Below are positions 17,545 through 26,417 of a DNA stretch of 52,418 bases, piece by piece (the first letter of the stretch is position 1; every line of letters begins with the position of its first letter). The notes beneath the pieces were generated by a model. That model searched no databases and was not told the DNA's origin. It was given only the letters and a program-made list of their open reading frames with translations. Source of the DNA: CAJWKT01 sp964465375 (GTDB lineage: Bacteria > Pseudomonadota > Gammaproteobacteria > Steroidobacterales > Rariloculaceae); NCBI GenBank assembly GCA_964465375.1, contig CAYXIJ010000017.1:1-52418 (forward strand), given 5' to 3'. A program made the translations under genes and the position numbers.

Positions 17545-18450
17545 ATGAAATCTATCCTGAAAGATCCCCTGATTCATTTTCTGCTGCTTGGCGCAGTACT
17601 TTTTTTGCTGTTCCGATTTACTACAGAAGAAGGAGGTGAGCGGACTATAAATGTAGACCAAGAAGCTCTGCTTACTTTTCTTCAGTACCGTTCAATTGCA
17701 TTTGATCGAGAATATTTTGAGAGTTATCTGGAGGGCCTTGAGCAAGACAGGCTTGAGGAGCTAATAGCTCAGTATGTTCGAGAAGAAACTATGTATCGAG
17801 AGGCCCTAAATCTCGGACTGGACGAAAATGATTACAACATTAGAGAACGCTTAGTTCAAAAATTGCAATTTCTGGCCGAGGGATTTCAAAGCACTAATGC
17901 GGAACTCACAACCGAAGAAATAGAACGCCATTACCAACAAAATATCAGTCTTTACTACGTAAATCCTCGTATTACGTTTACTCATGTGTATTTTAGTTCC
18001 AGCGATCGAGGCCAAGATAAAGCCAGGCAATTCGCTCAAAATAAACTAAAAGAACTCAACACCAACAGAGTGCCTTTTGATGAAGCTGTCGATCACGGTG
18101 ATCCCTTCCCTTATTTTGTTAACTATGTCGAGCACACACCCAGTCTGGTGGCAAGTCATTTGGGAGAAAACCTAATGGAAACCCTTTTCAAAATGACGCC
18201 CGATGAACACATATGGCAGGGACCCCTTGAATCACCTTACGGTTTCCACTTAGTCATGGTATTGAGAGTGCAACAAGGGAGGCAGCCAGAACTGGATGAA
18301 ATCCTTGAGAGAGTCAAAGAAGATGGTAGGACCGAACGACTTCGAGAACTTACAGAAGCCGCAATCACCGAAATGACTGCCAATTACAAAATCGAGATTG
18401 ATCCATCCCTAAAAGTAAGTGCTTCCAGTAACTCAACGGAAACGCCCTGA
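17545..18450 (+). CDS. Membrane-anchored parvulin-type peptidyl-prolyl isomerase
   Basis: A 301-residue protein: an N-terminal signal anchor (residues 9-25, IHFLLLGAVLFLLFRF), a helical chaperone-like region (to about 130), and a diverged rotamase region (ITFTHVYFSS through GPLESPYGFHLVMVLRV). The SPYGFHLV ending matches the parvulin FGYHIIKV pattern, but the central GGDLG motif is missing, so isomerase activity is doubtful and a chaperone role is possible. Its TGA overlaps the ATG of the HupE-like gene by one base. This pairing with a HupE/UreJ-type protein is one I recall from other marine genomes. Confidence 0.8.
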   Translation: MKSILKDPLIHFLLLGAVLFLLFRFTTEEGGERTINVDQEALLTFLQYRSIAFDREYFESYLEGLEQDRLEELIAQYVREETMYREALNLGLDENDYNIRERLVQKLQFLAEGFQSTNAELTTEEIERHYQQNISLYYVNPRITFTHVYFSSSDRGQDKARQFAQNKLKELNTNRVPFDEAVDHGDPFPYFVNYVEHTPSLVASHLGENLMETLFKMTPDEHIWQGPLESPYGFHLVMVLRVQQGRQPELDEILERVKEDGRTERLRELTEAAITEMTANYKIEIDPSLKVSASSNSTETP

Positions 18451-19472
18451 TGTGCCAATTTATCTGCAAAATAGCCACGGGATTAGCATTTACTCTACTT
18501 GCACTGCCTGCATTCCCACACGATCTTCGGCCAATTTTTATAGATATAACGGAGGAAACAGAATCTATTGTCACTCTACGCTGGAAGGTCCCGGGGTCTG
18601 TGGAGCGCGACTCTTTACCAGAAGTCACACTGAACGGTAATTGCACCAAAAAGGAAACAACTGAAATCCTGCGTTATCCAGGAGACTATCAGAGTCGACA
18701 GACCTACCAATGCCCTGGCGGTATCTCAGGCCAAGAGGTAGAAATGATTTTTCCTGTACCCAATCCATCACTAACAACCATTATTCGTGTAAGCGAGAGG
18801 CATGGGGCAATTCACAGCGGAATGCTGGGCCCAGGAAAATACATCTGGCTAGTTCCTGAACAACTGAATCGTATTGCTGTTATAAAAAACTATACGGTAC
18901 TGGGAATCGAACACATCCTAAGGGGTTGGGATCACTTACTATTCATTGTGTGCCTGATGTTTATTGCTAGGTCGTTTCGGAGGATACTGGTAACTATCAC
19001 GGGCTTCACAATCGCGCACTCTATTACGTTAGCGGTCTCAGCTTTGGATCTTGTAGCTCTACCAATAGCGCCTGTGGAGGCTGTAATTGCGCTTAGTATT
19101 GTATTTGTTGCTATGGAAATTGCTAAGGATCAAAAAAAGACTAATCTGACATACCGCTACCCAGCTATCGTTGCTACTTCATTTGGATTTTTACACGGAT
19201 TCGGTTTTGCGAGTGTTCTGAGACAAGTAGGTTTACCCCAGACCGAATTACCTATTGCATTACTGTTTTTCAACGTAGGAGTAGAAATAGGTCAAATAAT
19301 CTTTGTTGCCTTTTTACTTAGTCTAAGCATTACAGCTGTATTTGTTAGGGAAAAATCTAACTTTCCCGTCCCGACGCTTAAATTATTTCAAACACAAAAA
19401 GCGATTGCGTATGGCATAGGAACATTAGCAAGTTTCTGGATGATAGAGCGCACTATTGGTTTTTGGGCGTAG
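18450..19472 (+). CDS. HupE/UreJ-like membrane protein
   Basis: A 340-residue protein with a Sec signal (ending near PAFP), a periplasmic beta-type domain of about 120 residues, and a C-terminal membrane domain of six or so helices. The membrane part has the HupE/UreJ_2 signatures IEHILRGWDHLLFIVCL and GFTIAHSITLAVSAL, with conserved His/Asp residues reminiscent of metal permeases. The transported metal, if any, is unknown: neither hydrogenase nor urease genes are in the window. Translation is coupled to the upstream parvulin-like gene through TGATG. Confidence 0.82.
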   Translation: MCQFICKIATGLAFTLLALPAFPHDLRPIFIDITEETESIVTLRWKVPGSVERDSLPEVTLNGNCTKKETTEILRYPGDYQSRQTYQCPGGISGQEVEMIFPVPNPSLTTIIRVSERHGAIHSGMLGPGKYIWLVPEQLNRIAVIKNYTVLGIEHILRGWDHLLFIVCLMFIARSFRRILVTITGFTIAHSITLAVSALDLVALPIAPVEAVIALSIVFVAMEIAKDQKKTNLTYRYPAIVATSFGFLHGFGFASVLRQVGLPQTELPIALLFFNVGVEIGQIIFVAFLLSLSITAVFVREKSNFPVPTLKLFQTQKAIAYGIGTLASFWMIERTIGFWA

Positions 19473-19484
19473 CTTACTGTGCAA

Positions 19485-20474
19485 ATGACACAACCTTTTC
19501 TCGCCTACCGTATTGATCGTGCTGATGAAAAAATCAGTGGACAACTCCAACACATTACTCTGAATGACATCAGTTCTGGCGACATTATTATACGGGTGCA
19601 CTATTCCGATATAAATTATAAGGATGCGCTTGCAGCTACTGGTACTGCACCTATTCTGAGAAACTTCCCCCTTGTTGGCGGAATTGACCTATCCGGCGAG
19701 GTCGTTGAATCAACAGATAAACGTTTCAATACAGGGGATTTAGTCTTGGTTCTTGGTTGCGAGCTAAGTGAAAGTCGGGATGGTGGTTATGCTGAATACG
19801 CCCGGGTAGCTGCCGATAGCCCAGTAGTCATACCCCATGGACTGGACACCCGATCTGTCATGGCAATTGGTACAGCAGGATTTACAACCGCATTAGCTAT
19901 CCACAGAATGGAAATAAATGGACAAAATCCTGATCTGGGGCCCATTCTCGTAACTGGTGCCACAGGCGGCGTAGGAAGTTTCGCAGTCGATATGCTGAGC
20001 TCGAAAGGATATGAAGTGCATGCCCTGACAGGAAAATCATCAGAACAAGATTACCTTAAGAGACTAGGGGCGTATAAAGTAATCGATCGGAACGAGCTTA
20101 AAATCGGCGAAAAACCCCTAGAGAGTGCCCGCTGGGCTGGTGCAATTGACAACCTCGGGGGTGATTTTCTCGCCTGGATTACCCGGAGTGTAAAGCCTTG
20201 GGGAAACATCGCAAGTGTAGGACTTGCGTCGAGCCCCGAGCTCCGTACCACGGTTATGCCTTTTATTCTCCGCTCTGTAAGCATACTGGGTATCAATATG
20301 TCCGTGCCTAAAGAGCTAAAGATTGAATTATGGAATCGCCTGGCAAACGATTTAAAACCACGTCATTTAGAAGAAATCGTAACCCGAGAGGTATCTTTGC
20401 TGGAGCTGCCGCAAGCATTCGATGCCTTTATTGCCGGAGAAATTACGGGTCGTACCGTAGTAAAAATAAAATAG
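19485..20474 (+). CDS. acuI: Acrylyl-CoA reductase AcuI/YhdH family oxidoreductase
   Basis: A 329-residue zinc-free medium-chain dehydrogenase that aligns along its length with E. coli YhdH: SDINYKDALAATG, RNFPLVGGIDLSGEV, VTGATGGVGSFAVDML (NADPH site), RLGAYKVIDR, and TTVMPFILRSVSILGI. AcuI reduces acrylyl-CoA to propionyl-CoA with NADPH and protects against acrylyl-CoA made from DMSP or 3-hydroxypropionate. ATG 19485 is used; GTG 19479 is also in frame. It starts 12 bases after the HupE-like gene, but no functional link is evident. Confidence 0.88.
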   Translation: MTQPFLAYRIDRADEKISGQLQHITLNDISSGDIIIRVHYSDINYKDALAATGTAPILRNFPLVGGIDLSGEVVESTDKRFNTGDLVLVLGCELSESRDGGYAEYARVAADSPVVIPHGLDTRSVMAIGTAGFTTALAIHRMEINGQNPDLGPILVTGATGGVGSFAVDMLSSKGYEVHALTGKSSEQDYLKRLGAYKVIDRNELKIGEKPLESARWAGAIDNLGGDFLAWITRSVKPWGNIASVGLASSPELRTTVMPFILRSVSILGINMSVPKELKIELWNRLANDLKPRHLEEIVTREVSLLELPQAFDAFIAGEITGRTVVKIK

Positions 20475-20488
20475 TTGCATCTATAAAT

Positions 20489-21382
20489 CTAAGCCATTTC
20501 TCGCTTTCGGGTAGAAAGAAGAATACCCAAAAAAATCAATACAGCACCAACAACATGATAGCTGAATAATTGTTCACCTAGAAAAATCATGGCGAAGGCT
20601 GCCCCAAATACGGGAATTAGATTAATAAAAATCGTTGCACGATTCGCCCCCAAAGAGCGAACAGAAAAATTCCAAAAGAATGTCGCAAGCAAAGTGGGAA
20701 ATGCTGCCATATAAGACACGCCAATGATCACATTTTTATTCAAAGCAAATGGGCCCACTATCGCAGCTTCAACTAAATAAAACGGCAGTAAAATCACAGT
20801 GCCAGTCAAAGCCACCACAAATAACAAGATATCAGCGCTCGGTAAATAGTCCTTTCTGTGCAGATAGACTGCATACAAAGACCACCCAACAACAGCGATC
20901 AGCATAACAGGATCTCCGGCGTTAATATCAAGTGCTAACAAAGCAGCTAGATCGGCTCTAGAAATCATTGTGAGGATCCCGATGAATGCACAGATCACAC
21001 CCACCCCCTGACGGAGCGACAAAAACTCACGCGACACTATCCAAGCAATCACCGCTGTAACCGCTGGTTGGGCTGCATTAACAATCACAGCATTAGTAGC
21101 GGAGGTAAAGTACACGGCTATCACTGCTAGACTGCTGCCGGCAGTCATAAATGCACTCACCGCAACAAGTGACTTCCAGTGATGCTTCAGCTGATGCCAC
21201 TCACCGGATACCTTTCTCCATATGAACGGTACCAGCACAATTGTGGCAATAAACCACCGACCGAACGTAAGCGCCAGTGGCGGTATATCTCCAACAACTG
21301 TTCGCACTGCTACGGGAGAACTTCCCCAGATTGCCATCGTCAGTATCGCTAAAATATATGCTGCGGGGTGATTGGTTGGCAT
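20489..21382 (-). CDS. EamA/DMT superfamily transporter
   Basis: A 297-residue membrane protein with about ten hydrophobic helices arranged as two EamA repeats (first repeat starting AILTMAIWGSSPVAVRTVVGDIPP, second near MLIAVVGWSLYAVYLHRK). Such proteins export or import small metabolites; the substrate cannot be predicted. The final repeat shows the usual PVFGAAFAMIFLGEQL. It is convergent with acuI (14-base gap) and divergent from the Nramp-like gene. The ATG lacks a visible ribosome binding site. Confidence 0.87.
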   Translation of the reverse strand: MPTNHPAAYILAILTMAIWGSSPVAVRTVVGDIPPLALTFGRWFIATIVLVPFIWRKVSGEWHQLKHHWKSLVAVSAFMTAGSSLAVIAVYFTSATNAVIVNAAQPAVTAVIAWIVSREFLSLRQGVGVICAFIGILTMISRADLAALLALDINAGDPVMLIAVVGWSLYAVYLHRKDYLPSADILLFVVALTGTVILLPFYLVEAAIVGPFALNKNVIIGVSYMAAFPTLLATFFWNFSVRSLGANRATIFINLIPVFGAAFAMIFLGEQLFSYHVVGAVLIFLGILLSTRKREMA

Positions 21383-21507
21383 TAGTTATAGTGTATCAGC
21401 GTCTAGGTTGGCGCTATTCTATGTGTAGTTTTGCAACTATACGAGGCTGGGTGGACTAAACTACATCGTCTAAGCAGTTTCCCGTAACACTAAAAAAGGA
21501 AATGGAA

Positions 21508-22746
21508 ATGCTTTCAAAATTAAAAAAACTGGGCCCAGGGCTTCTGTTTGCAGCCACTGCAGTAGGTGTATCCCACTTAGTTCAGTCAACTCGTGCGGGC
21601 GCAGAATTTGGCTTAACATTATCGGTACTCATTATTCTTGCTTGTGTGATCAAGTATCCGGCATTTCGTTTCGGTGCTGAATACTCAGCTTGCACGGGCG
21701 AATCCGTCATTGCGGGCTACGAGAGACAGGGACGCTGGCTTCTTGTCCTCGTTTTTATTGCAACGATAATCGAGGGTGTCGGTGTTATACCGGCAGTCGG
21801 CCTAGTATCTGCTGGGCTCGGTATGAATCTGCTTGCTATTGATGTCAATGTAATCCTTGTAACAATGGTTATCGTACTAGCAGCCTCAGTTATTTTGCTA
21901 CTCGGCCGGTACCGAATTCTAGAAAATATCACACGAGTTTTTGTTGTAGTTTTTTCGATATTGACCATTGTGGCAGCTACAGCTGCAACTACCCAGCTAG
22001 CGAGCGGGCAACCATTGGGTACTCCTTTTGCCATCAATGAAGAAAATCTATTCTTCGCTGTCTCTATCGCGGGCTGGATGCCGGTTGGCCTTAGTTGTTC
22101 GATATTTCTCTCCGTATGGGTAATTGCCCGGGGGCATTCGCACGGATGCCCAGTGACGCCCGAAGAAGCCCGATTCGATTTTAATGTTAGTTATGTGTCA
22201 ACTCTGGTACTAGCCTTGTGCTTTCTTATGATGGGAACAGCACTATTACTTGGCTCTGGCGTTGAAATCGCGGGCAGTTCAAATGGCTTCGCAGCGCAAC
22301 TTATTGGTCTTTTTACTCAGTCCATCGGACAGTGGGCACAGCTAGTAGTCGGAGTAGCAGCACTGGCCGTAATGCTGTCCACAGTGCTTGCCGTTGTAGA
22401 TGGCTTTCCACGAACCTACGCCAACATCGCATATAGGCTAATGAAAAAAAATCCCGGTCCATGGGATGAAGACCGCCTTTATCGAGGTTTCCTTGGATTG
22501 CAGGCCGTAACGACCTTTATGGTTCTGATCTTTTTATTGCGGAGTTTCGGAACTTTTATTGATCTCATCACAGCACTAGGTTTTCTCTCTGCGCCCATAA
22601 TTGCCCTCTTGAATCACAGAATCATGTTCTCAGTGGACCTTTCGGAAACTCAACAACCAACGACCTGGATCCGCTACTGGAGCATAGCTGGGATAATTGT
22701 GCTCACGGTGGTCTTCCCGATCTATCTTTACTTCCGAATTACGTAG
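21508..22746 (+). CDS. Nramp-related membrane transporter lacking canonical metal motifs
   Basis: A 412-residue polytopic protein of the Nramp fold. It begins with KKLGPGLLFAATAVGVSHLV, which aligns with Nramp helix 1, but the metal-binding DPGN is absent. Helix 6 reads GWMPVGLSCS where Mn/Fe transporters have a Met-Pro-His motif. The metal ligands of helix 1 are therefore replaced and the His of helix 6 is gone, so the substrate may not be Mn2+ or Fe2+. ATG 21508 is preferred because AGGA sits 7 bases before it; ATG 21502 is immediately adjacent to that site. LhgO-like follows after 19 bases. Confidence 0.78.
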   Translation: MLSKLKKLGPGLLFAATAVGVSHLVQSTRAGAEFGLTLSVLIILACVIKYPAFRFGAEYSACTGESVIAGYERQGRWLLVLVFIATIIEGVGVIPAVGLVSAGLGMNLLAIDVNVILVTMVIVLAASVILLLGRYRILENITRVFVVVFSILTIVAATAATTQLASGQPLGTPFAINEENLFFAVSIAGWMPVGLSCSIFLSVWVIARGHSHGCPVTPEEARFDFNVSYVSTLVLALCFLMMGTALLLGSGVEIAGSSNGFAAQLIGLFTQSIGQWAQLVVGVAALAVMLSTVLAVVDGFPRTYANIAYRLMKKNPGPWDEDRLYRGFLGLQAVTTFMVLIFLLRSFGTFIDLITALGFLSAPIIALLNHRIMFSVDLSETQQPTTWIRYWSIAGIIVLTVVFPIYLYFRIT

Positions 22747-22765
22747 CAACTTATAGTCTCCAAAA

Positions 22766-23878
22766 ATGAGAGACACTATAGAAATTGTCGTGATTGGCGC
22801 CGGCGTGATAGGGCTAGCCATTGCCCGTGCGTTTGCACGTTCTGGTCGAGAAGTTATCGTACTGGAACGCAATCCTCGTATAGGCGAAGAAATATCTGCT
22901 AGAAACTCAGAGGTTATTCATGCAGGTATCTACTATCCAACCGGGAGCCTCAAAGCAACTCATTGTGTGCGTGGCAAAAAAAAACTGTACCGCTACTGTA
23001 TAAAAAAGGGGATTTCCCACAACCGTTGCGGAAAGATCATTGTTAGTACCCAAAATGGGCAACAGTCTGGGCTCAAGGCATTGCATAGCCAGGCAATTGC
23101 GAATGGTGCCACTGATCTTCAGTGGCTAAACCGGTCCGAAGTTGAGAAACTGGAACCATCGGTACAGTGCGTGGCAGGCCTGCTATCACCATCCACGGGC
23201 ATCATAGATAGCCATTCTTTTATGTTAGCGTTGCAGGCAGACCTTGAAGCGGCTAATGGTTCAGTAGCTATCCTCTCTGAACTCATCAGAGCAAAGGTAA
23301 CTGATCGGGGTCTACAGTTGACTGTTGGGATCGACAATCAAGAATTTGAACTAACCGCAAATTCCCTCATCAATTCGGCGGGACTTTACGCGAGCCAGGT
23401 AGCCAACAAGATCGAAGGACTTTCAGCTCAGTCCATATTCCGTACCTATTACGCGAAAGGTAATTATTTTACCCACGATGGGCCCTCCCCGTTTAGTCGA
23501 CTCATTTACCCCTTACCGGAAAATGCTGGGCTAGGAGTACATGCCACATTAGACCTAGCAAACCAGGCCCGCTTTGGTCCAGATGTCCAATGGGTGGACA
23601 ATATTGACTACATGATCGATGAGGAACGGATCGATAAGTTTTATACCGCAGTCCGCAAATACTGGCCGGAACTCCCTGACGGATCCCTAAGCCCAGGCTA
23701 CACGGGCATTCGACCGAAAATCGTGACAGAAGGAGAGCCACCGGGTGATTTCGTAATTCAAGGGCCCAAGAAACATGGCGTCCCAGGCCTGGTAAACCTA
23801 TACGGAATAGAATCCCCGGGACTGACCGCGTCACTCTCTATTGCAGATCACGTGATAACACTAATAGAGAAGCGGTAG
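22766..23878 (+). CDS. lhgO: L-2-hydroxyglutarate oxidase-like FAD enzyme
   Basis: A 370-residue DAO-fold flavoenzyme. The dinucleotide motif VIGAGVIGLAIARAFA lies near residue 10, followed by the LhgO/L2HGDH hallmark SARNSEVIHAGIYY with its flavin-loop His; GIRPKI and GIESPGLTASLSI close the C-terminus. LhgO oxidises L-2-hydroxyglutarate to 2-oxoglutarate and passes electrons to the membrane quinone pool. The sequence RNSEVIHAGIYYPTGSLKA is characteristic, but related 2-hydroxyacid substrates cannot be excluded. No clear Shine-Dalgarno is visible. Confidence 0.8.
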   Translation: MRDTIEIVVIGAGVIGLAIARAFARSGREVIVLERNPRIGEEISARNSEVIHAGIYYPTGSLKATHCVRGKKKLYRYCIKKGISHNRCGKIIVSTQNGQQSGLKALHSQAIANGATDLQWLNRSEVEKLEPSVQCVAGLLSPSTGIIDSHSFMLALQADLEAANGSVAILSELIRAKVTDRGLQLTVGIDNQEFELTANSLINSAGLYASQVANKIEGLSAQSIFRTYYAKGNYFTHDGPSPFSRLIYPLPENAGLGVHATLDLANQARFGPDVQWVDNIDYMIDEERIDKFYTAVRKYWPELPDGSLSPGYTGIRPKIVTEGEPPGDFVIQGPKKHGVPGLVNLYGIESPGLTASLSIADHVITLIEKR

Positions 23879-23909
23879 CTGATAGCGTCCTTACTTCAGC
23901 TACAAACTC

Positions 23910-25385
23910 TTACAAGGCACTGAAAAGTTCCTTGTATTTTTGGTGCATCTTGTCCTTTAGCTCAGGGCTCGCCTCAGCAACCGTGGGAAATGTATCCTTC
24001 CTTCCCCAGGGTTTGCAGGCATCCACAATGGCCCGATTATTTTCGTAAGGAGGGCCTTCTAGCATCGTATCCAAGGGGGTGCTCCACGCACCACGAATAT
24101 AGTCAATATCTTTGGGTGGATCACAGCGAGTCGACATAGCCCAGATCACATCGAACATGCTAGTAGGATCAATATCTTCATCTACTACAATTGTCCAGCG
24201 TCCCGCATAGTTACCGGCATGGCAATTCGATGCGAGCAATGCGGATTGCTTGGCATGTCCGGCATAGAGCTGCTTTATTGCGATCACATTAAAAAGTCTT
24301 CCAGCTCCAGCCTCATGACACCAAACACCCTTAACGCCCGGCAAACCAGCTTTCTCAATCTCATCCCAAATCATGGCAGACTTCACGATTGCCCTCGAAT
24401 AAGTGAAATTATTAGGTGGTCGGGCTGGGCTTGCCAGACATAGAATAGGATCATTGCGGTAATAAACCCTTTTAATCTTAATAATGGGCTCGTCACTCAC
24501 CCCACTTGCGTAATAGCCCATGAATTCCCCAAACGGTCCCTCGGGCCTTGTTTCATTCCCGAAAATTTCACCCTCCAATATAATTTCCGAGTGCGCCGGA
24601 AGTGGCAATCCGTGAAGTTCGGATTTAACAATTTCAAAAGGAAAGCCACGGTGTCCACCCGCATAAGCAAGTTCGTCCGTTCCGTAGTCAATCTCCTGGT
24701 TGGCAGCCATGAAAAGTAACGGGTCCTGCCCTACCGAAATGGCAACTGGGCAAGGTTTGCCTTTTGAGAAATACCTCTCTCGTATGATACGTCCATGCTT
24801 TCCGGGCGACATCCAGATACCACATGTGTTTTTGTCGTGCACCATCACTCGATACGTAGCTGAGTTAACCCAGTCACTGTCCGGGTCCCGGATGATCACC
24901 AAGTCATCAGTGCCAATATACCGCCCACCATCGAATTCATGAATAAATGGAATTGGGAACTTATATAGATCAACCCCATCATCTCGATCTATATTTTCAA
25001 AAACCGGCCCATGCTCGACCTCAACCGGTGGTATCAGCTTAAATTCTGTACGCATCCGGTCCCGGAAAGCCCTTACTACATCTGTCGGGCCACTGGGCTC
25101 AGGAAACCCTAGCGCATATGCCAGTCGAAGCGAAGAATTCGTAGCGCCGGACAAGACACGGAATCCTTTTGGATGCCCTGGAATCTCATCGAACAATAAG
25201 GCTGGAGATTGCCCTTCACGGGACTCGTGACATACCATTTCCGCCAGCGCTCCCATCTCCAAATTCCAGTCAACACCATCAAGCTGACGGAGCTCCCCCA
25301 TCCCTTCCACGCGATCCAAAAAATCACGGAGATCCTTGTGACGACTCACTGTCTCGTCATCTACCGTAGATTTTTTTGTAGGCAT
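23910..25385 (-). CDS. UbiD-family (prenylated-FMN) decarboxylase
   Basis: A 491-residue UbiD-type (de)carboxylase, which uses prenylated FMN and Mn2+ on unsaturated or aromatic carboxylic acids. Family landmarks are visible: NSATYRVMVHDKNTCGIW (prFMN/metal region), HRGFPFEIVKSELHG, and RPEGPFGEFMGYYASG, which holds the conserved Glu residues of the Glu-Arg-Glu catalytic set. GAGGAG lies before the ATG. It is the last gene of a five-gene minus-strand operon with a two-component flavin hydroxylase, GcdH and ETF-QO, so a hydroxylated aromatic acid substrate is more likely than ubiquinone synthesis. No UbiX (prenyltransferase) gene is in the window. Confidence 0.9.
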   Translation of the reverse strand: MPTKKSTVDDETVSRHKDLRDFLDRVEGMGELRQLDGVDWNLEMGALAEMVCHESREGQSPALLFDEIPGHPKGFRVLSGATNSSLRLAYALGFPEPSGPTDVVRAFRDRMRTEFKLIPPVEVEHGPVFENIDRDDGVDLYKFPIPFIHEFDGGRYIGTDDLVIIRDPDSDWVNSATYRVMVHDKNTCGIWMSPGKHGRIIRERYFSKGKPCPVAISVGQDPLLFMAANQEIDYGTDELAYAGGHRGFPFEIVKSELHGLPLPAHSEIILEGEIFGNETRPEGPFGEFMGYYASGVSDEPIIKIKRVYYRNDPILCLASPARPPNNFTYSRAIVKSAMIWDEIEKAGLPGVKGVWCHEAGAGRLFNVIAIKQLYAGHAKQSALLASNCHAGNYAGRWTIVVDEDIDPTSMFDVIWAMSTRCDPPKDIDYIRGAWSTPLDTMLEGPPYENNRAIVDACKPWGRKDTFPTVAEASPELKDKMHQKYKELFSAL

Positions 25386-25404
25386 ACCGACTCCTCATTT
25401 CTCC

Positions 25405-26346
25405 CTACGGAGACCAAGATTTTTCCAAAGAACGTATAAATTGCCTCAGTAGTTGCTTTAGGGCCAGTTGCTCTTCCTGCGAAAACTCTGAGAGTACATC
25501 TGCCTCTCGAGCCTTGGCGGCTGCCAATAGCTCAATAATCTTAATGGTCCCCTCCGAAGTGATACACATAAGATTTGAACCACCTTCAGAGCCGTCCCTC
25601 TGAACAAGTCCATTTAATTCTAGCTTGCTTAGCAGCGGTCTAAGGCTTTCCATATTCATGGGAATTACCCGGGAAAGCTCCTCTTCGTTAAGCGCCCGGT
25701 CGCTCAGGGTAGCCAAAATTCTCCAATCCTGAGGGGAAATATCCGCTCCCTCTAGCTCCCTGTAAAACGGCCAGCTAAAGTAACGAAAAGACCTTGCAAG
25801 AAGTGGCAGGAGAAAGTCATCAACGTACCCACCGGCATTCATTTGGTCGGCACTGCCTTTTTCATGAGGTAGGGTTACCGCATAACCACCCTGGTGATAA
25901 ACCAACGGGGGACGATCTGACCGATCAAAATCAAGCACCTCTCCCACAAAAATAAGATGATCCCCACCCTGGTAGCAATAGCTATTTTTGCACTGAAACC
26001 GTGCCGCACACCCCGGCAGCAATGGAACTCCCCCAACCCCTTGCTGGCAATTTAAATCAACAAACCGATCCCTTACCACCGACGAGAAACGGGTAGAAAG
26101 TTCAGCCTGATCAGCAGCAAGAATGTTCACTGCAAAATGCTTCGTTTCCATAAAAACCTCTAGATGAGTAGAGCCCTTAGATAGACTCCACAAAACTAGG
26201 GGAGGGTCCATCGATGCAGAATTAAAGCTGTTTGCGGTAAGGCCTATCCATGCCCCGGTATTATCTACCGTAGTAATGATAGTAACGCCAGTTGCAAACT
26301 GTCCCAGAGCATCTCGAAAATCACGATTATCGGTAGAATGACCCAT
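25405..26346 (-). CDS. Flavin reductase fused to a MarR-like domain (HPAH C1 type)
   Basis: Residues 1-160 are a flavin reductase domain (FRDALGQFATGVTIITTV, LTANSFNSASMDPPLVLWSL, and FVGEVLDF). Residues 185-313 form a MarR-like winged-helix domain (DWRILATLSDRALNEEELS, ELNGLVQRDGSEGG). This order and a length near 315 residues match the C1 reductase of Acinetobacter baumannii 4-hydroxyphenylacetate hydroxylase, in which the MarR-like domain binds the aromatic substrate and controls NADH oxidation. It should therefore supply reduced flavin to the oxygenase at 29386-30837, gated by an aromatic effector. ATG 26346 is chosen; GTG 26355 is also possible. Confidence 0.85.
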   Translation of the reverse strand: MGHSTDNRDFRDALGQFATGVTIITTVDNTGAWIGLTANSFNSASMDPPLVLWSLSKGSTHLEVFMETKHFAVNILAADQAELSTRFSSVVRDRFVDLNCQQGVGGVPLLPGCAARFQCKNSYCYQGGDHLIFVGEVLDFDRSDRPPLVYHQGGYAVTLPHEKGSADQMNAGGYVDDFLLPLLARSFRYFSWPFYRELEGADISPQDWRILATLSDRALNEEELSRVIPMNMESLRPLLSKLELNGLVQRDGSEGGSNLMCITSEGTIKIIELLAAAKAREADVLSEFSQEEQLALKQLLRQFIRSLEKSWSP

Positions 26347-26417
26347 TGTTATCACATGTTAAATCAGCGGCTAACTTCAGTCACTCAACAAATACCACTC
26401 ATACAAATTGGACAGAG

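Noticed and set aside
23910..25385. Housekeeping UbiD of ubiquinone synthesis
   Set aside because: The gene sits in a catabolic operon and does not follow the E. coli UbiD sequence closely; a ubiquinone role cannot be excluded but is less likely.
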